Shown in pieces: positions 24,204-32,656 of a stretch of DNA of 64,000 nt (positions are counted from its first letter, which is position 1; the number at the start of each line of letters is the position of its first letter). The stretch lies in the NCBI RefSeq assembly GCF_034676705.1, contig NZ_JAUCBS010000013.1:3018501-3082500 (forward strand), read 5' to 3'. The position numbers and the translations under genes are program-made. Source of the stretch: Gemmobacter sp. GTDB taxonomy: Bacteria; Pseudomonadota; Alphaproteobacteria; Rhodobacterales; Rhodobacteraceae. The notes beneath the pieces are model-generated. The model was not told the DNA's origin. It saw nothing but the letters and a program-made list of their open reading frames with translations, and searched no databases.

Positions 24204-25115
24204 ATGCTGACCCGCCGCCAATTCTTCGTCTCTGCCACCGCCGCGCTGGCAACCCCGCTTGTGCCCGCCCGGCTGTGGGCCGGCACCACGCTGCACTCCG
24301 GGGGGCTGCGCATCGACACGCTGTCGGATGGCAACCTTGTGCTGCCCGTGGGCTTTGCCTTTGGCGATCTGCCGGCCGATCAGGTGGCGGCCGTTCTGGC
24401 CCGCCATGCCCTGCCCGCGGATCAGGTCACGCCGCCCTGCAACGTCACCCTGCTGCGTGATGGCACGCATACCGTGCTGTTCGACGTGGGCGCTGGACCG
24501 GATTTCATGCCCACGGCCGGAAAGCTGCCCGAGGCGCTGGACGCTTTGGGCGTGGCGGCCGGTGAGATCACCCATGTCGTGTTCACCCATGCCCACCCCG
24601 ATCACCTGTGGGGCCTGCTGGACGAATTCGACGAACCCCTGTTCCCCGACGCCGCCCATCTGATCGGTGCGGCGGAATACGACTACTGGACCGATCCGGC
24701 CACCGTGGCGGCCATCGGCCCCGACCGCGCCACCTTTGCCGTCGGCGCCGCTCGGCGGCTGGGGGTGATCGGCGACAGCATCGGCAAGCTGGCCGACGGG
24801 GACGAGGTGCTGCCCGGCCTGACCGCGCGCCTGACGCCTGGCCATACGCCGGGGCATATGAGCTATGAAATCGCCACTCCCGATGGCCCGGTGCTGGTGG
24901 CGGGCGATGCCATCGGCAACCACCACATCGCCTTTGACCGGCCGGACTGGCAGACGCCATCGGATCAGGATCCGGCACTGGGGGCCGAAACACGGCTGGC
25001 GCTGATGACCCGGCTGGCCGATAGCGGCAGCCTGATCGTGGGGTTCCACCTGCCCGGCGGCGGCATCGGTCGGGTACAGCGTGATGGCGCTGCCTTCCGC
25101 TTTGCGGAGGCCTGA
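24204..25115 (+). CDS. soxG: Metallo-beta-lactamase-fold hydrolase SoxG
   Basis: A 303-residue protein with Tat-like signal (LTRRQFFVSATAALATPL) and a metallo-beta-lactamase domain: H129, H131, D133 and H134 in FTHAHPDHLWG, third ligand in TPGHTPGHM, D in VLVAGDAIG, and a C-terminal His in GFHLPGGG. The zinc site looks complete. In Paracoccus SoxG is a periplasmic protein of undefined role that is not essential for thiosulfate oxidation. The start at 24204 places the Tat motif at the N-terminus. Confidence 0.9.
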   Translation: MLTRRQFFVSATAALATPLVPARLWAGTTLHSGGLRIDTLSDGNLVLPVGFAFGDLPADQVAAVLARHALPADQVTPPCNVTLLRDGTHTVLFDVGAGPDFMPTAGKLPEALDALGVAAGEITHVVFTHAHPDHLWGLLDEFDEPLFPDAAHLIGAAEYDYWTDPATVAAIGPDRATFAVGAARRLGVIGDSIGKLADGDEVLPGLTARLTPGHTPGHMSYEIATPDGPVLVAGDAIGNHHIAFDRPDWQTPSDQDPALGAETRLALMTRLADSGSLIVGFHLPGGGIGRVQRDGAAFRFAEA

Positions 25116-25118
25116 ACC

Positions 25119-26057
25119 ATGCGCGCCCTTGCCCTGCTGCTGCTGGCCAGCCCCGCCTTTGCCTCCGAGGATATCGCGGACCAGTACCCGCAATCGGTGC
25201 TGTATTCCAAACCCGTCGAGGTGATCCCCCACGTCTTTGCCGCCATCGGCGCCACCGCCCCGCCGACCTACGAAAACGCCGGCCACAACAACAACCTGTC
25301 CTTTGTGGTGACCGGGGAGGGCGTGGTGGTGGTGAATTCGGGCGCCAGCTGGAAACTGGCCGAGGCGCTGCATGCCGAGATCCGGGCCGTCACCGACCAG
25401 CCGGTGAAACTGGTGATCGTGGAAAACGGCCAGGGCCACGCCATGCTGGGCAATGGTTACTGGGCCGCGCAGGGCGTACCCATTCTGGCGCACAAGGAGG
25501 CGGCGGCGGAATTCGCCGATGGCGCGGCGCAGGATCTGGCCGCGCTGCACCGCTATGCGCGCGAGAACGCCGCCGGCACTGTCATTGCCCCGCCAACCAA
25601 GACCTTCACCGACCGCAAGGTAATCACCCTGGGCGATGTGACGCTGGAGGTGTTGCACCTGGGCCCTGCCCATAGCCCCGGCGATACCCAGGTCTGGATC
25701 CCGCAATGGTCCATGATGATCGCGGGCGACATCGCCTTTCACGAACGCATGCCGCCGATCTTCGAAGGCACCTGCACCGCCTGCTGGATCGAGACATGGG
25801 ACACCGCGCTGGTGCCGCTGGCGCCGACCTGGCTGATCCCCGGGCATGGCCACCCCACCAACCTTGCCCAAGTGCAACGCTATACCCGCGACTACCTGCT
25901 GGATCTGCGGGCCAAGATCGGCGCCCATCTGGACCAGGGCGGCGATCTGGCCGGGGCCTATTACGTCGACCAGTCGCGCTGGTCGCATCTCGACACGTTC
26001 GAGGAACTGGCCACCAGGAACGCCGGCGTGGTCTTTGCCGAGATGGAGTTCGAGTAG
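25119..26057 (+). CDS. soxH: Metallo-beta-lactamase-fold protein SoxH with altered metal motif
   Basis: A 312-residue periplasmic protein beginning 4 bp after soxG, with a signal peptide (RALALLLLASPAFAS). The fold is recognisable and the later ligands remain (H185 in GPAHSPGDT, D204 in IAGDIAF, H243 in IPGHGHP), but the first motif, normally HxHxDH, reads NGQGHA at 103-108. One zinc site is therefore probably lost or remodelled. It is the last gene of the operon, followed by an array of palindromes. Confidence 0.87.
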   Translation: MRALALLLLASPAFASEDIADQYPQSVLYSKPVEVIPHVFAAIGATAPPTYENAGHNNNLSFVVTGEGVVVVNSGASWKLAEALHAEIRAVTDQPVKLVIVENGQGHAMLGNGYWAAQGVPILAHKEAAAEFADGAAQDLAALHRYARENAAGTVIAPPTKTFTDRKVITLGDVTLEVLHLGPAHSPGDTQVWIPQWSMMIAGDIAFHERMPPIFEGTCTACWIETWDTALVPLAPTWLIPGHGHPTNLAQVQRYTRDYLLDLRAKIGAHLDQGGDLAGAYYVDQSRWSHLDTFEELATRNAGVVFAEMEFE

Positions 26058-26072
26058 CACCCTATCGCGCCC

Positions 26073-26189
26073 GGCGGAGTTTTGCAAAACTCCGCCACGT
26101 TTCCTTTGCAAGGAAACGATAATCGGACTTTCCAAAGTCCGAATCGAAGCCTTGCAAGGCTTCGGGGCATTTCCTTGCAAGGAAATGCC
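26073..26189. repeat. Array of five adjacent palindromes after soxH
   Basis: Five consecutive self-complementary segments fill 117 bp: 26073-26096 (perfect, half GGCGGAGTTTTG), 26098-26118 (arms CGTTTCCTT/AAGGAAACG), 26123-26142 (arms TCGGACTTT/AAAGTCCGA), 26145-26164 (perfect, half CGAAGCCTTG) and 26166-26189 (perfect, half GGCATTTCCTTG). Four share the central core TTGCAA; the middle one is centred on TTCCAA. The array lies between the convergent soxH and second soxT genes, so it can act as a bidirectional terminator, but five separate hairpins is far more than termination needs. Confidence 0.85.
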
Positions 26190-26190
26190 G

Positions 26191-27252
26191 CTACGCCACC
26201 ACCCGCGCCCCGGCCTGATCGACCAGCAGGTCGGTCAGCATGGCGCCGATCCACATGCAGGCCAGCGCCAGCCAGGCGGTGGCGGCAAAGACCGATCCGC
26301 CGGTGACCCCGGCCCCGATGGCGCAGCCGCCGGCCAGCATGGCGCCAAAGCCCATCAACGCAGCGCCGGTCATCGACCGGCGCATCTGACTTTCGCCGTC
26401 AAAGCCCTGAAATCGCAGCCGTCCGCCAAACCCGGCCGAGACCAGCGCGCCAAGGGCCACGCCGGGCACAAGACCGATGTCGAAATCCAGCACCGGATCG
26501 GCGGACAGAAAGAACATCAGCGTATTGGCCGACGGCCCCGAGAAGGTGGCGGAGGTCACGCTGACCGGCTCGAACGCCTGTTGCGCCAGGCTCCAGGTCA
26601 GCACCCAGCCCAGCGCCACGGCGAAGCCCACGCCCGATCCGAACACCAGCACCCGCCAGCCGATGGCATTGCGCACGGCCAGCCCCAGCGCGACGGCGGC
26701 CAGCCCCAGCCCCGCCGCCAGCCCCGCGCCCGGCGGCAATCCCAGCGCCACCAGCAGGTCCAGGTTGCGCCCACCCGGCGTGGTCCACAGCCCGGCCAGC
26801 CATTGCCGCATCGGCGCCAGCCACCCGCCCAGCGCCATCTGGGCCACCACGGCAAAGATCAGCCCCGCCACGACCGACCGCAGGTTGCCGGTGGCTGCCA
26901 GCACCAGCAGCCGCCCCGAACAGCCCCGCGCAAGCACCATGCCTGCGCCGAACATCAGCCCGCCAAGGATCGCCCCCGACCAGCTGCCCGGCACCGCCAT
27001 GATCCGCGCATCCTCGGCCCGGAACAGGCCCAGCATCTGCGCGCCCTGCACCCAGACCACCGCAGTGGAAAAGGTCAGCAACCAGACCGCCAGCCGCCCC
27101 CCCAGCTGGCCGCGGGCCAGTTCCACCGTGGCCGCCCGCAGGCAAAAGGCCGACCGTTCGGCGGACAGGCCGAACACCGCCCCCACCAGCAGGCCGAACA
27201 GCGCCGCCAGCCGTGATTCGGGCAACAGTTCCAGGATGGGGGACAGATCCAT
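26191..27252 (-). CDS. Second YeeE/YedE-type (SoxT-like) transporter
   Basis: A 353-residue polytopic membrane protein of the same family as the product of 12220-13263, with three equivalent cysteines C37 (RSAFCLRA), C111 (ARGCSGRLL) and C310 (GGCAIGAG). The ATG (complement 27250-27252) follows GAGGAG. It faces soxH across the palindrome array. A role in moving thiosulfate or another sulfur species between periplasm and cytoplasm is inferred from the family and location. The two paralogues differ strongly outside the cysteine motifs, so this is not a recent duplication. Confidence 0.85.
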   Translation of the reverse strand: MDLSPILELLPESRLAALFGLLVGAVFGLSAERSAFCLRAATVELARGQLGGRLAVWLLTFSTAVVWVQGAQMLGLFRAEDARIMAVPGSWSGAILGGLMFGAGMVLARGCSGRLLVLAATGNLRSVVAGLIFAVVAQMALGGWLAPMRQWLAGLWTTPGGRNLDLLVALGLPPGAGLAAGLGLAAVALGLAVRNAIGWRVLVFGSGVGFAVALGWVLTWSLAQQAFEPVSVTSATFSGPSANTLMFFLSADPVLDFDIGLVPGVALGALVSAGFGGRLRFQGFDGESQMRRSMTGAALMGFGAMLAGGCAIGAGVTGGSVFAATAWLALACMWIGAMLTDLLVDQAGARVVA

Positions 27253-27310
27253 GATGCGCTCCTCTGCCACCGCTTCTAGGCGGGCAGCGGCAGGGGCGCC
27301 TTGATCCAGA

Positions 27311-28045
27311 TCAGCGGGGCGTACGCGCCAGGTCGGCGGCGGCCTGTGCCGCAACCTCGGCCGGCCACTGGCGATACAGCGCAGTCGCATGGAAGGCCGC
27401 ATCGCGCAGGTGGTCGCGCAGCTCGTCCCGGATGCGCACCACATCGCGGCTGCGCAATGCCTCGATCAGCGGGTCGTGCTGGCGGGCAATTTCCACCGGG
27501 TCGTCATAGACCCGCCCCACCAGCGCGATGCCCGAGCGCAATTCGGTGGCGATCTGGTCGAACAGGCGCAGGATGCGGGTATTGCCGCCGATCTCGCACA
27601 TCATGCGGTGAAAGGCGTAATCCTCGGCCACCTGTTCCTGCATCCGCCCTTCGGCGCCCAGCTTTTTCAGCAGATCGACCTGCGCCTCCAGCCGGGCAAG
27701 GTCGGCGGGGGTCAGCCGGTCGGCCAGGGCCTGGGCATTGTGCAGTTCCAGGCATTCGCGCAGGTCATAGATCTCGGCCAGTTCATCGGCATCATAGCTT
27801 TTGACGAAGAACCCGCGCCGGGGGTGCGACACGATGAGGCCCTGGCTTTCCAGCAGGCGCAGCGCCTCGCGCACCGGCGCACGCGAGGTGCCCAGCTGTT
27901 CGGCCAGCCGCGCCTCGGTCACCCGGGTGCCGGGGCGCAGCAGGCCGTCGCCGATGGCGCGCAGCACCTGGTCGGCGATCCGGCTGGGCAGGTCGGCCTG
28001 CCGCAGCGTGGTGAACACGGGTTCCGTCTGGCTGTCGTCGGGCAA
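27311..28045 (-). CDS. GntR-family (FCD) transcriptional regulator
   Basis: A 244-residue regulator: N-terminal winged helix (RIADQVLRAIGDGLLRPGTRVTEARLAEQLGTSRAPVREALRLLESQGLI) and an all-helical FCD ligand domain (about 90-220) with the metal-binding pattern Asp...His...His (DYAFHRMM, HDPLIEAL, RDHLRDA). FCD regulators usually sense organic acids and derepress catabolic operons. It is divergent from the 2-hydroxyacid dehydrogenase gene that starts the large cluster ending at 41124, which makes it the likely controller of that cluster. Confidence 0.9.
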   Translation of the reverse strand: MPDDSQTEPVFTTLRQADLPSRIADQVLRAIGDGLLRPGTRVTEARLAEQLGTSRAPVREALRLLESQGLIVSHPRRGFFVKSYDADELAEIYDLRECLELHNAQALADRLTPADLARLEAQVDLLKKLGAEGRMQEQVAEDYAFHRMMCEIGGNTRILRLFDQIATELRSGIALVGRVYDDPVEIARQHDPLIEALRSRDVVRIRDELRDHLRDAAFHATALYRQWPAEVAAQAAADLARTPR

Positions 28046-28311
28046 TCCCGCCCCCTGATGAAGATGCGGTTCGCCGGTTTGCCCGTTTCATGGGCGCCGC
28101 GCCGTTCCGCAGGCAATGTGCCATCTAGACATACATTATGTCGATTGTCGACACTTGAAAAGTCGACGCGATTTTCCCACCCTTGTCCCAACAATATCGA
28201 CGGTCGCACAACCCGGGCGATTCGCGGACAGGGAAAACCGATGACGTTCAAGACACCGCCCCCGCGGCCGCCAGGACTTTCCGGCATCACCCGACAGCGG
28301 GGCATCCTGCG
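28046..28311. promoter_or_regulatory. Divergent control region with GntR-type operator candidate
   Basis: A 266-bp gap between the GntR gene and the 2-hydroxyacid dehydrogenase gene. It contains the palindrome TGTCGACA (28146-28153) inside TTGTCGACAC, with a further GTCGAC at 28162-28167 one and a half turns away. Short palindromes of this style are normal for FCD-GntR operators. The surrounding 28125-28200 is the most AT-rich part of the gap and is the probable promoter area. No gene is seen here. Confidence 0.5.
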
Positions 28312-29274
28312 ATGACCAGCGGGCGCGGGCCACAGGTGCTGGAAATCGTCGCGCTGTCGCGCGTGTTCGACCTGCCCCGGGCCTTCGCAACGGCCAATAC
28401 GCCGACCGTCCGGGTGATCGGGCCCGATCAGGTCACCGATCCGGCAAAGATCGAGGTGGCGATCAGCTGGGTGCCGACGGACGATGCCTTTGCCCCCTAC
28501 CCCAACCTGCGCATGGTGTCGTCCATCGCGGCGGGGGTGGACCGGATTCTGGCCTGCCCCTCGCTGCCCGACCATGTGGTGGTGACCCGCATCCGCGATA
28601 CGGCGCAGGCCGACATGATGGCCGGCTTCGCCGCCTGGCATGTGGTGTGGCACCATCGGCGGATGGGGCAGTATGTGGCGAACCAGCCGCTGCGCATCTG
28701 GGACCGCAGCTTTCAGCCCCCGGCACCGGGGCAGGTGCGGGTGGGGATCCTGGGCTTTGGCCTGATGGGGCAGGCCTGCGCGCGGGTGATCGGGGCCATG
28801 GGCTTTCCGGTGGTCGCGGCGCGCAGCTCGGCCAGCGCCACGCCGGTGCCCGACGGGGTCACGGTGCTGGCCGGCCCCGGGTCCATCCAGGCGGTCGCCG
28901 AACGGTCGGACATCCTGATCAACGTGCTGCCGCTGACCGATGCCACCCGCGACGTGCTGGATGCCGCGCTGTTCGCGCGCATGCCGGCCGGCGCGGTGCT
29001 GGTGCAGATCGGGCGCGGCGAACAGATGGTCGAGGCCGACTTGCTGGCCGCGCTGGACAGCGGGCACCTGGCGGGCGCCAGCGTGGATGTGTTCCGCAGC
29101 GAACCTCCGCCGGCCGATCACCCGTTCTGGGGCCATCCGAACATCCTCGTCACCCCGCATCGCGCGTCCGATACCAGCCGGCTGGAAATCCTGCGCCAGA
29201 TCGCCCTGAATTACGCGGCCCTCGTGGCCGGCCAGCCCGCGCCCGGCGCGGTCAGCCGGACCGCCGGCTACTGA
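28312..29274 (+). CDS. D-isomer 2-hydroxyacid dehydrogenase (GhrA-like)
   Basis: A 320-residue NAD(P)-dependent oxidoreductase. The cofactor motif GILGFGLMG (145-153) and the catalytic triad R235 (QIGRGEQ), E264 (RSEPPP) and H283 (TPHRAS) are all present. The short substrate domain and the RSEP/TPHRAS signatures match glyoxylate/hydroxypyruvate reductase A rather than phosphoglycerate dehydrogenase. It would reduce a 2-oxoacid, for example the product of the transaminase at the end of the cluster. It is the first gene of the rightward cluster. Confidence 0.85.
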   Translation: MTSGRGPQVLEIVALSRVFDLPRAFATANTPTVRVIGPDQVTDPAKIEVAISWVPTDDAFAPYPNLRMVSSIAAGVDRILACPSLPDHVVVTRIRDTAQADMMAGFAAWHVVWHHRRMGQYVANQPLRIWDRSFQPPAPGQVRVGILGFGLMGQACARVIGAMGFPVVAARSSASATPVPDGVTVLAGPGSIQAVAERSDILINVLPLTDATRDVLDAALFARMPAGAVLVQIGRGEQMVEADLLAALDSGHLAGASVDVFRSEPPPADHPFWGHPNILVTPHRASDTSRLEILRQIALNYAALVAGQPAPGAVSRTAGY

Positions 29275-29316
29275 AACCCGCGGGGGGAACCGCCCCGCAC
29301 CGGAAGGAGACTGCCC

Positions 29317-30936
29317 ATGACCGCCCCGACCCGCATCCTGACCAATGGCAAGATCTGGTGCGGCCTTGCCGAAGGCTTTGCCGAGGCGCTGGCCATTGCC
29401 GGCGACAAGGTGCTGGCCACCGGCCCCGCCGCCGACATCGCGGCGCTGGCGGGGCCGGAGACCGAGGTGATCGACCTGGACGGCCGCCTTGCCGTGCCGG
29501 GCCTGAACGATGCCCACCTGCACCTGCATCTGTATGGCAAAAGCCTGGTCCAGCTGGATCTGCGCCCTGCCGCCGGGGTGACCAGCGTGCAGGCCATCGT
29601 CGATCTGGTGGCCGAGGCGGCCCGGAATGCCAAGCCCGGCGAATGGATCCTGGGCCGGGGCTATGACCACGACAAGCTGGCCGAACTGCGCCACCCCACC
29701 CGGCGGGAACTGGATGCCGTATCGCCCGACAACCCGGTCTTCCTGCACCGCACCTGCGGGCATACGACCATTGCCAACACCCTTGCCCTTCAGGCCGGCG
29801 GCATCGGGCACAACACGCCCGATCCCTTTGGCGGCAAGATCGGCCGCACGGCGGGGGAACTGGACGGGCTGCTGTTCGAAAACGCCCGCGCATCCGTGCA
29901 GGCCGTCATCCCCCTGCCGACCGAGGCCGATCTGGTCGATTCCATCGAACGGGGCGGCAAAAGCCTGCTGTCCTTCGGCATCACCTCGTGCATGGAGGCC
30001 GCCATCGGGCTGGAGGTCGGCACGGTGGAACTGGATGCCTATATCACCGCGCGCAAGGACAACCGCATTCCGGTGCGCGTGGCCGGCACGCTGATGGGCG
30101 ATCTGGAACGCAACATCCTGGATTATGCCCATGCCAAGGGGCTGGTGACCGGGGTGGGCGACGATATCTTCCGCATCGGGCCGGTGAAATACTTCACCGA
30201 TGGATCCGCCGGTGCCGGCACCGCCTGGATGTCCAGGGCCTATGAAAACGACGCGACCAATTTCGGCGTGCAGTGCCTGACGCAAGAGCAGACCGATGCG
30301 CTGACCATGGCCGCGCATGAAAAGGGCTATCAGCTGGCCCCCCATGCCATCGGCGATGCCGCCATCACCATGGTGCTGAACGCCTATGAAAAGGCCTATG
30401 CCGCCATTCCCGCCCCCGACCGGCGCCACCGGATCGAACATTGCGGCTGGCACACGCCCGAGGATCTGCCCCGCATGATCGAGATGGGCGTGATCCCGGC
30501 CGGGCAACCCAGCTTCCTGTATTTCTTCGGCAACGGCTACTACACCATCCTGGGCGAGGAGCGGCCGCAGCATTGCTACCCGTTCAAGACCTGGCTGGAC
30601 AGCGGGCTGCATCCGTCCGCCTCGACCGATTGCCCGGTCACCTCGCCCGATCCGCTGCCCTGCCTGTATGCGCTGGTCGCCCGGCGGTCGGACAGCGGCA
30701 AGCCCATGGGGCTGGACCAGAAACTGACCGTGGCCGAGGCGCTGCATCTTTACACCTACGAAGCCGCCTGGGGCGTGCATGACGAAGACCGCAAGGGCCG
30801 CCTGATCCCGGGGCAACTGGCCGATGTGGCGGTGTTCGACACCGATTTCTTCACCGTGCCGCCCGAAGACATCCTGACGGCCCGTTGCCTGATGACGATG
30901 TTGGGCGGCCAGGTCGTCTACCGCGCCGCCGCCTGA
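29317..30936 (+). CDS. YtcJ-like amidohydrolase, paralogue 1
   Basis: A 539-residue amidohydrolase_3 (YtcJ-type) protein. Metal-binding motifs: DAHLHLHLYG near residue 64, GPVKYFTDGSAG near 288, PHAIGDAA, HRIEHCG, and STDCPVTSP at the C-terminal side, followed by the composite beta-domain ending GQLADVAVFD. No signal peptide, so cytoplasmic. The family hydrolyses C-N bonds of N-acyl or N-formyl compounds and related amides. GGAAGGAGA precedes the ATG. About half the residues match the next gene's product by eye. Confidence 0.88.
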   Translation: MTAPTRILTNGKIWCGLAEGFAEALAIAGDKVLATGPAADIAALAGPETEVIDLDGRLAVPGLNDAHLHLHLYGKSLVQLDLRPAAGVTSVQAIVDLVAEAARNAKPGEWILGRGYDHDKLAELRHPTRRELDAVSPDNPVFLHRTCGHTTIANTLALQAGGIGHNTPDPFGGKIGRTAGELDGLLFENARASVQAVIPLPTEADLVDSIERGGKSLLSFGITSCMEAAIGLEVGTVELDAYITARKDNRIPVRVAGTLMGDLERNILDYAHAKGLVTGVGDDIFRIGPVKYFTDGSAGAGTAWMSRAYENDATNFGVQCLTQEQTDALTMAAHEKGYQLAPHAIGDAAITMVLNAYEKAYAAIPAPDRRHRIEHCGWHTPEDLPRMIEMGVIPAGQPSFLYFFGNGYYTILGEERPQHCYPFKTWLDSGLHPSASTDCPVTSPDPLPCLYALVARRSDSGKPMGLDQKLTVAEALHLYTYEAAWGVHDEDRKGRLIPGQLADVAVFDTDFFTVPPEDILTARCLMTMLGGQVVYRAAA

Positions 30937-30945
30937 CGCCCCCCG

Positions 30946-30982
30946 GGTGCGGCCTGCCCTGCCACATCGGGCAGGCCGCACC
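30946..30982. terminator. Long perfect stem-loop between the two amidohydrolase genes
   Basis: A perfect 14-bp stem (GGTGCGGCCTGCCC at 30946-30959 pairing with 30969-30982) with a 9-base loop. There is no T-run after it, so it may be a partial terminator or an RNA-processing and stability element that sets the ratio of the upstream genes to the transporter genes. Confidence 0.7.
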
Positions 30983-31038
30983 TGCCAGCCCCCAGCCCCA
31001 CAGGACCACGCCATGACCCAAGCCCGAAGGACCGCCCG

Positions 31039-32652
31039 ATGACCCCCGATCTGATCCTGACCAACGGCAAGATCTGGTGCGGCATGGCCGAAGGCTTTGC
31101 CGCTGCGCTGGCGGTTGCCGGCGACAAGGTGCTGGCCACCGGCACCGCCGAGGAGATGGCGGCGCTGGCAGGCCCCGAAACGCAGGTGATCGACCTTGGC
31201 GGACGGCTGGCCACGCCGGGCTTCTATGATGTGCATACCCATCTGTCGCTGTTCGGGCTGGGGCTGGCGCATCTGGACCTGAACCCCGGCCGGGTGAAAA
31301 CGGTGGGCAGCCTTCTGGACATGGTGGCGCAGGCGGCGAAAACCCGCAAACCCGGCGAATGGATCATCGGGCGCGGCTATGACCATGCCAAGCTGGCCGA
31401 ATACCGCCACCCCACCCGGCGCGAGCTGGATGCGGTGGCGCCTGACAACCCGGTCTATGTCTCGCGCGCCTGCGGGCATGTGGGGGTGGCGAATACGGTC
31501 GCGCTGACCATGGCAGGCATCGGGCACAACACCCCCGACCCCGATGGCGGCGCGATCCAGCGGGCGAATGGCGAACTGACCGGCCTGCTGGCCGAAAACG
31601 CCCGCCGCCCGGTGCTGGATCTGCAACCCGAACCGGGGCTGGCCGATTACGTCGATGCGATCGAGGCGGGCGGCCGGCTGATGCTGGCGCTTGGCATCAC
31701 CTCGACCATGGATGCCGCCGTGGGCATGAGCCATGGCTGGACCGAATTCCAGGCCTATCAGACGGCAAGGGACACCGGCCGCCTGCCGGTGCGCGTGTCG
31801 ATGTGCCTGATCGGCGACAAGGACCGCAACATCCTGGACCGCGCGGTGGCCGAAGGGCACGGGTCGGGCAGCGGCTGCGACATGCTGCGCGTCGGGCCGG
31901 TGAAATTCTTCATCGACGGCAGCCTGGGCGGCAAGACCGCGGCAATGAAGGAAAACTACCCCGGCACCAGCGACCGCGGCATCTTTTGCCTGTCGGATGA
32001 CGAGTGCAACGCGCTGGCGAAGCGCGCGCATGACCACGGGTTCCAGCTGGCGGTGCATGCCATTGGCGATGCCGGCATCGAACAGTTCCTGACCGCCGTG
32101 CGGCTGGCACAGGCGGCGAACCCCGCCCCCGACCGCCGCCACCGGATCGAACATTGCGGCTGGGTCACCCCCGACCAGATCGCCACCATGCAGGAGTTGG
32201 GCGTGATCCCCGGCCCGCAGCCCGATTTCATCTATTACTTCGGCGACCAGTATGTCGAAGCCATGGGCAAGGAGCGTGCAGATACCTCGTATCCCATGCG
32301 GTCGTGGATCGACGCGGGCCTGCGCCCTTCTGCCTCGACCGATTGTCCGGTCACGGTGCTGAACCCCTTTGCCGGGCTGTACGCCATGGTCACCCGCACC
32401 ACCGACAAGGGCACCGTGCTGGGCGCCGACCAGTGCCTGACCATGGCCGAGGCGCTGAACGCCTATACGCTGGAATCCGCCTGGGCCACCCATGACGAGG
32501 ACCGCAAGGGCCGGCTGGTGCCGGGCCAACTGGCCGACATCGCGGTATTCTCGCAGGATCTGTTCGCGGTGGCCCCGGCCGCCATTCTGGACACCGACTG
32601 CGTGATGACCCTGCTGGGCGGCAAGGTCGTTCACGACATGACGGGGGGCTGA
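31039..32652 (+). CDS. YtcJ-like amidohydrolase, paralogue 2
   Basis: A 537-residue protein of the same family as the preceding gene, with the same opening (ILTNGKIWCGMAEGF) and ligand blocks: DVHTHLSLFG, GPVKFFIDGSLGG, VHAIGDAG, HRIEHCG, STDCPVTV. Conservation of every ligand in both copies suggests that they are both active but have different substrate pockets (the residues after the first HxH differ clearly). The stop is 4 bp before the first transporter gene, so it is part of the same operon. Confidence 0.88.
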   Translation: MTPDLILTNGKIWCGMAEGFAAALAVAGDKVLATGTAEEMAALAGPETQVIDLGGRLATPGFYDVHTHLSLFGLGLAHLDLNPGRVKTVGSLLDMVAQAAKTRKPGEWIIGRGYDHAKLAEYRHPTRRELDAVAPDNPVYVSRACGHVGVANTVALTMAGIGHNTPDPDGGAIQRANGELTGLLAENARRPVLDLQPEPGLADYVDAIEAGGRLMLALGITSTMDAAVGMSHGWTEFQAYQTARDTGRLPVRVSMCLIGDKDRNILDRAVAEGHGSGSGCDMLRVGPVKFFIDGSLGGKTAAMKENYPGTSDRGIFCLSDDECNALAKRAHDHGFQLAVHAIGDAGIEQFLTAVRLAQAANPAPDRRHRIEHCGWVTPDQIATMQELGVIPGPQPDFIYYFGDQYVEAMGKERADTSYPMRSWIDAGLRPSASTDCPVTVLNPFAGLYAMVTRTTDKGTVLGADQCLTMAEALNAYTLESAWATHDEDRKGRLVPGQLADIAVFSQDLFAVAPAAILDTDCVMTLLGGKVVHDMTGG

Positions 32653-32656
32653 GCCG

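Noticed and set aside
27300..27318. A sixth copy of the dispersed ATATTTG element between the second soxT and gntR
   Set aside because: The minus strand has CTGATCTGGATCAAGGCG, similar to the tail block, but the ATATTTG core and the hairpin are not present; it may be a decayed copy.
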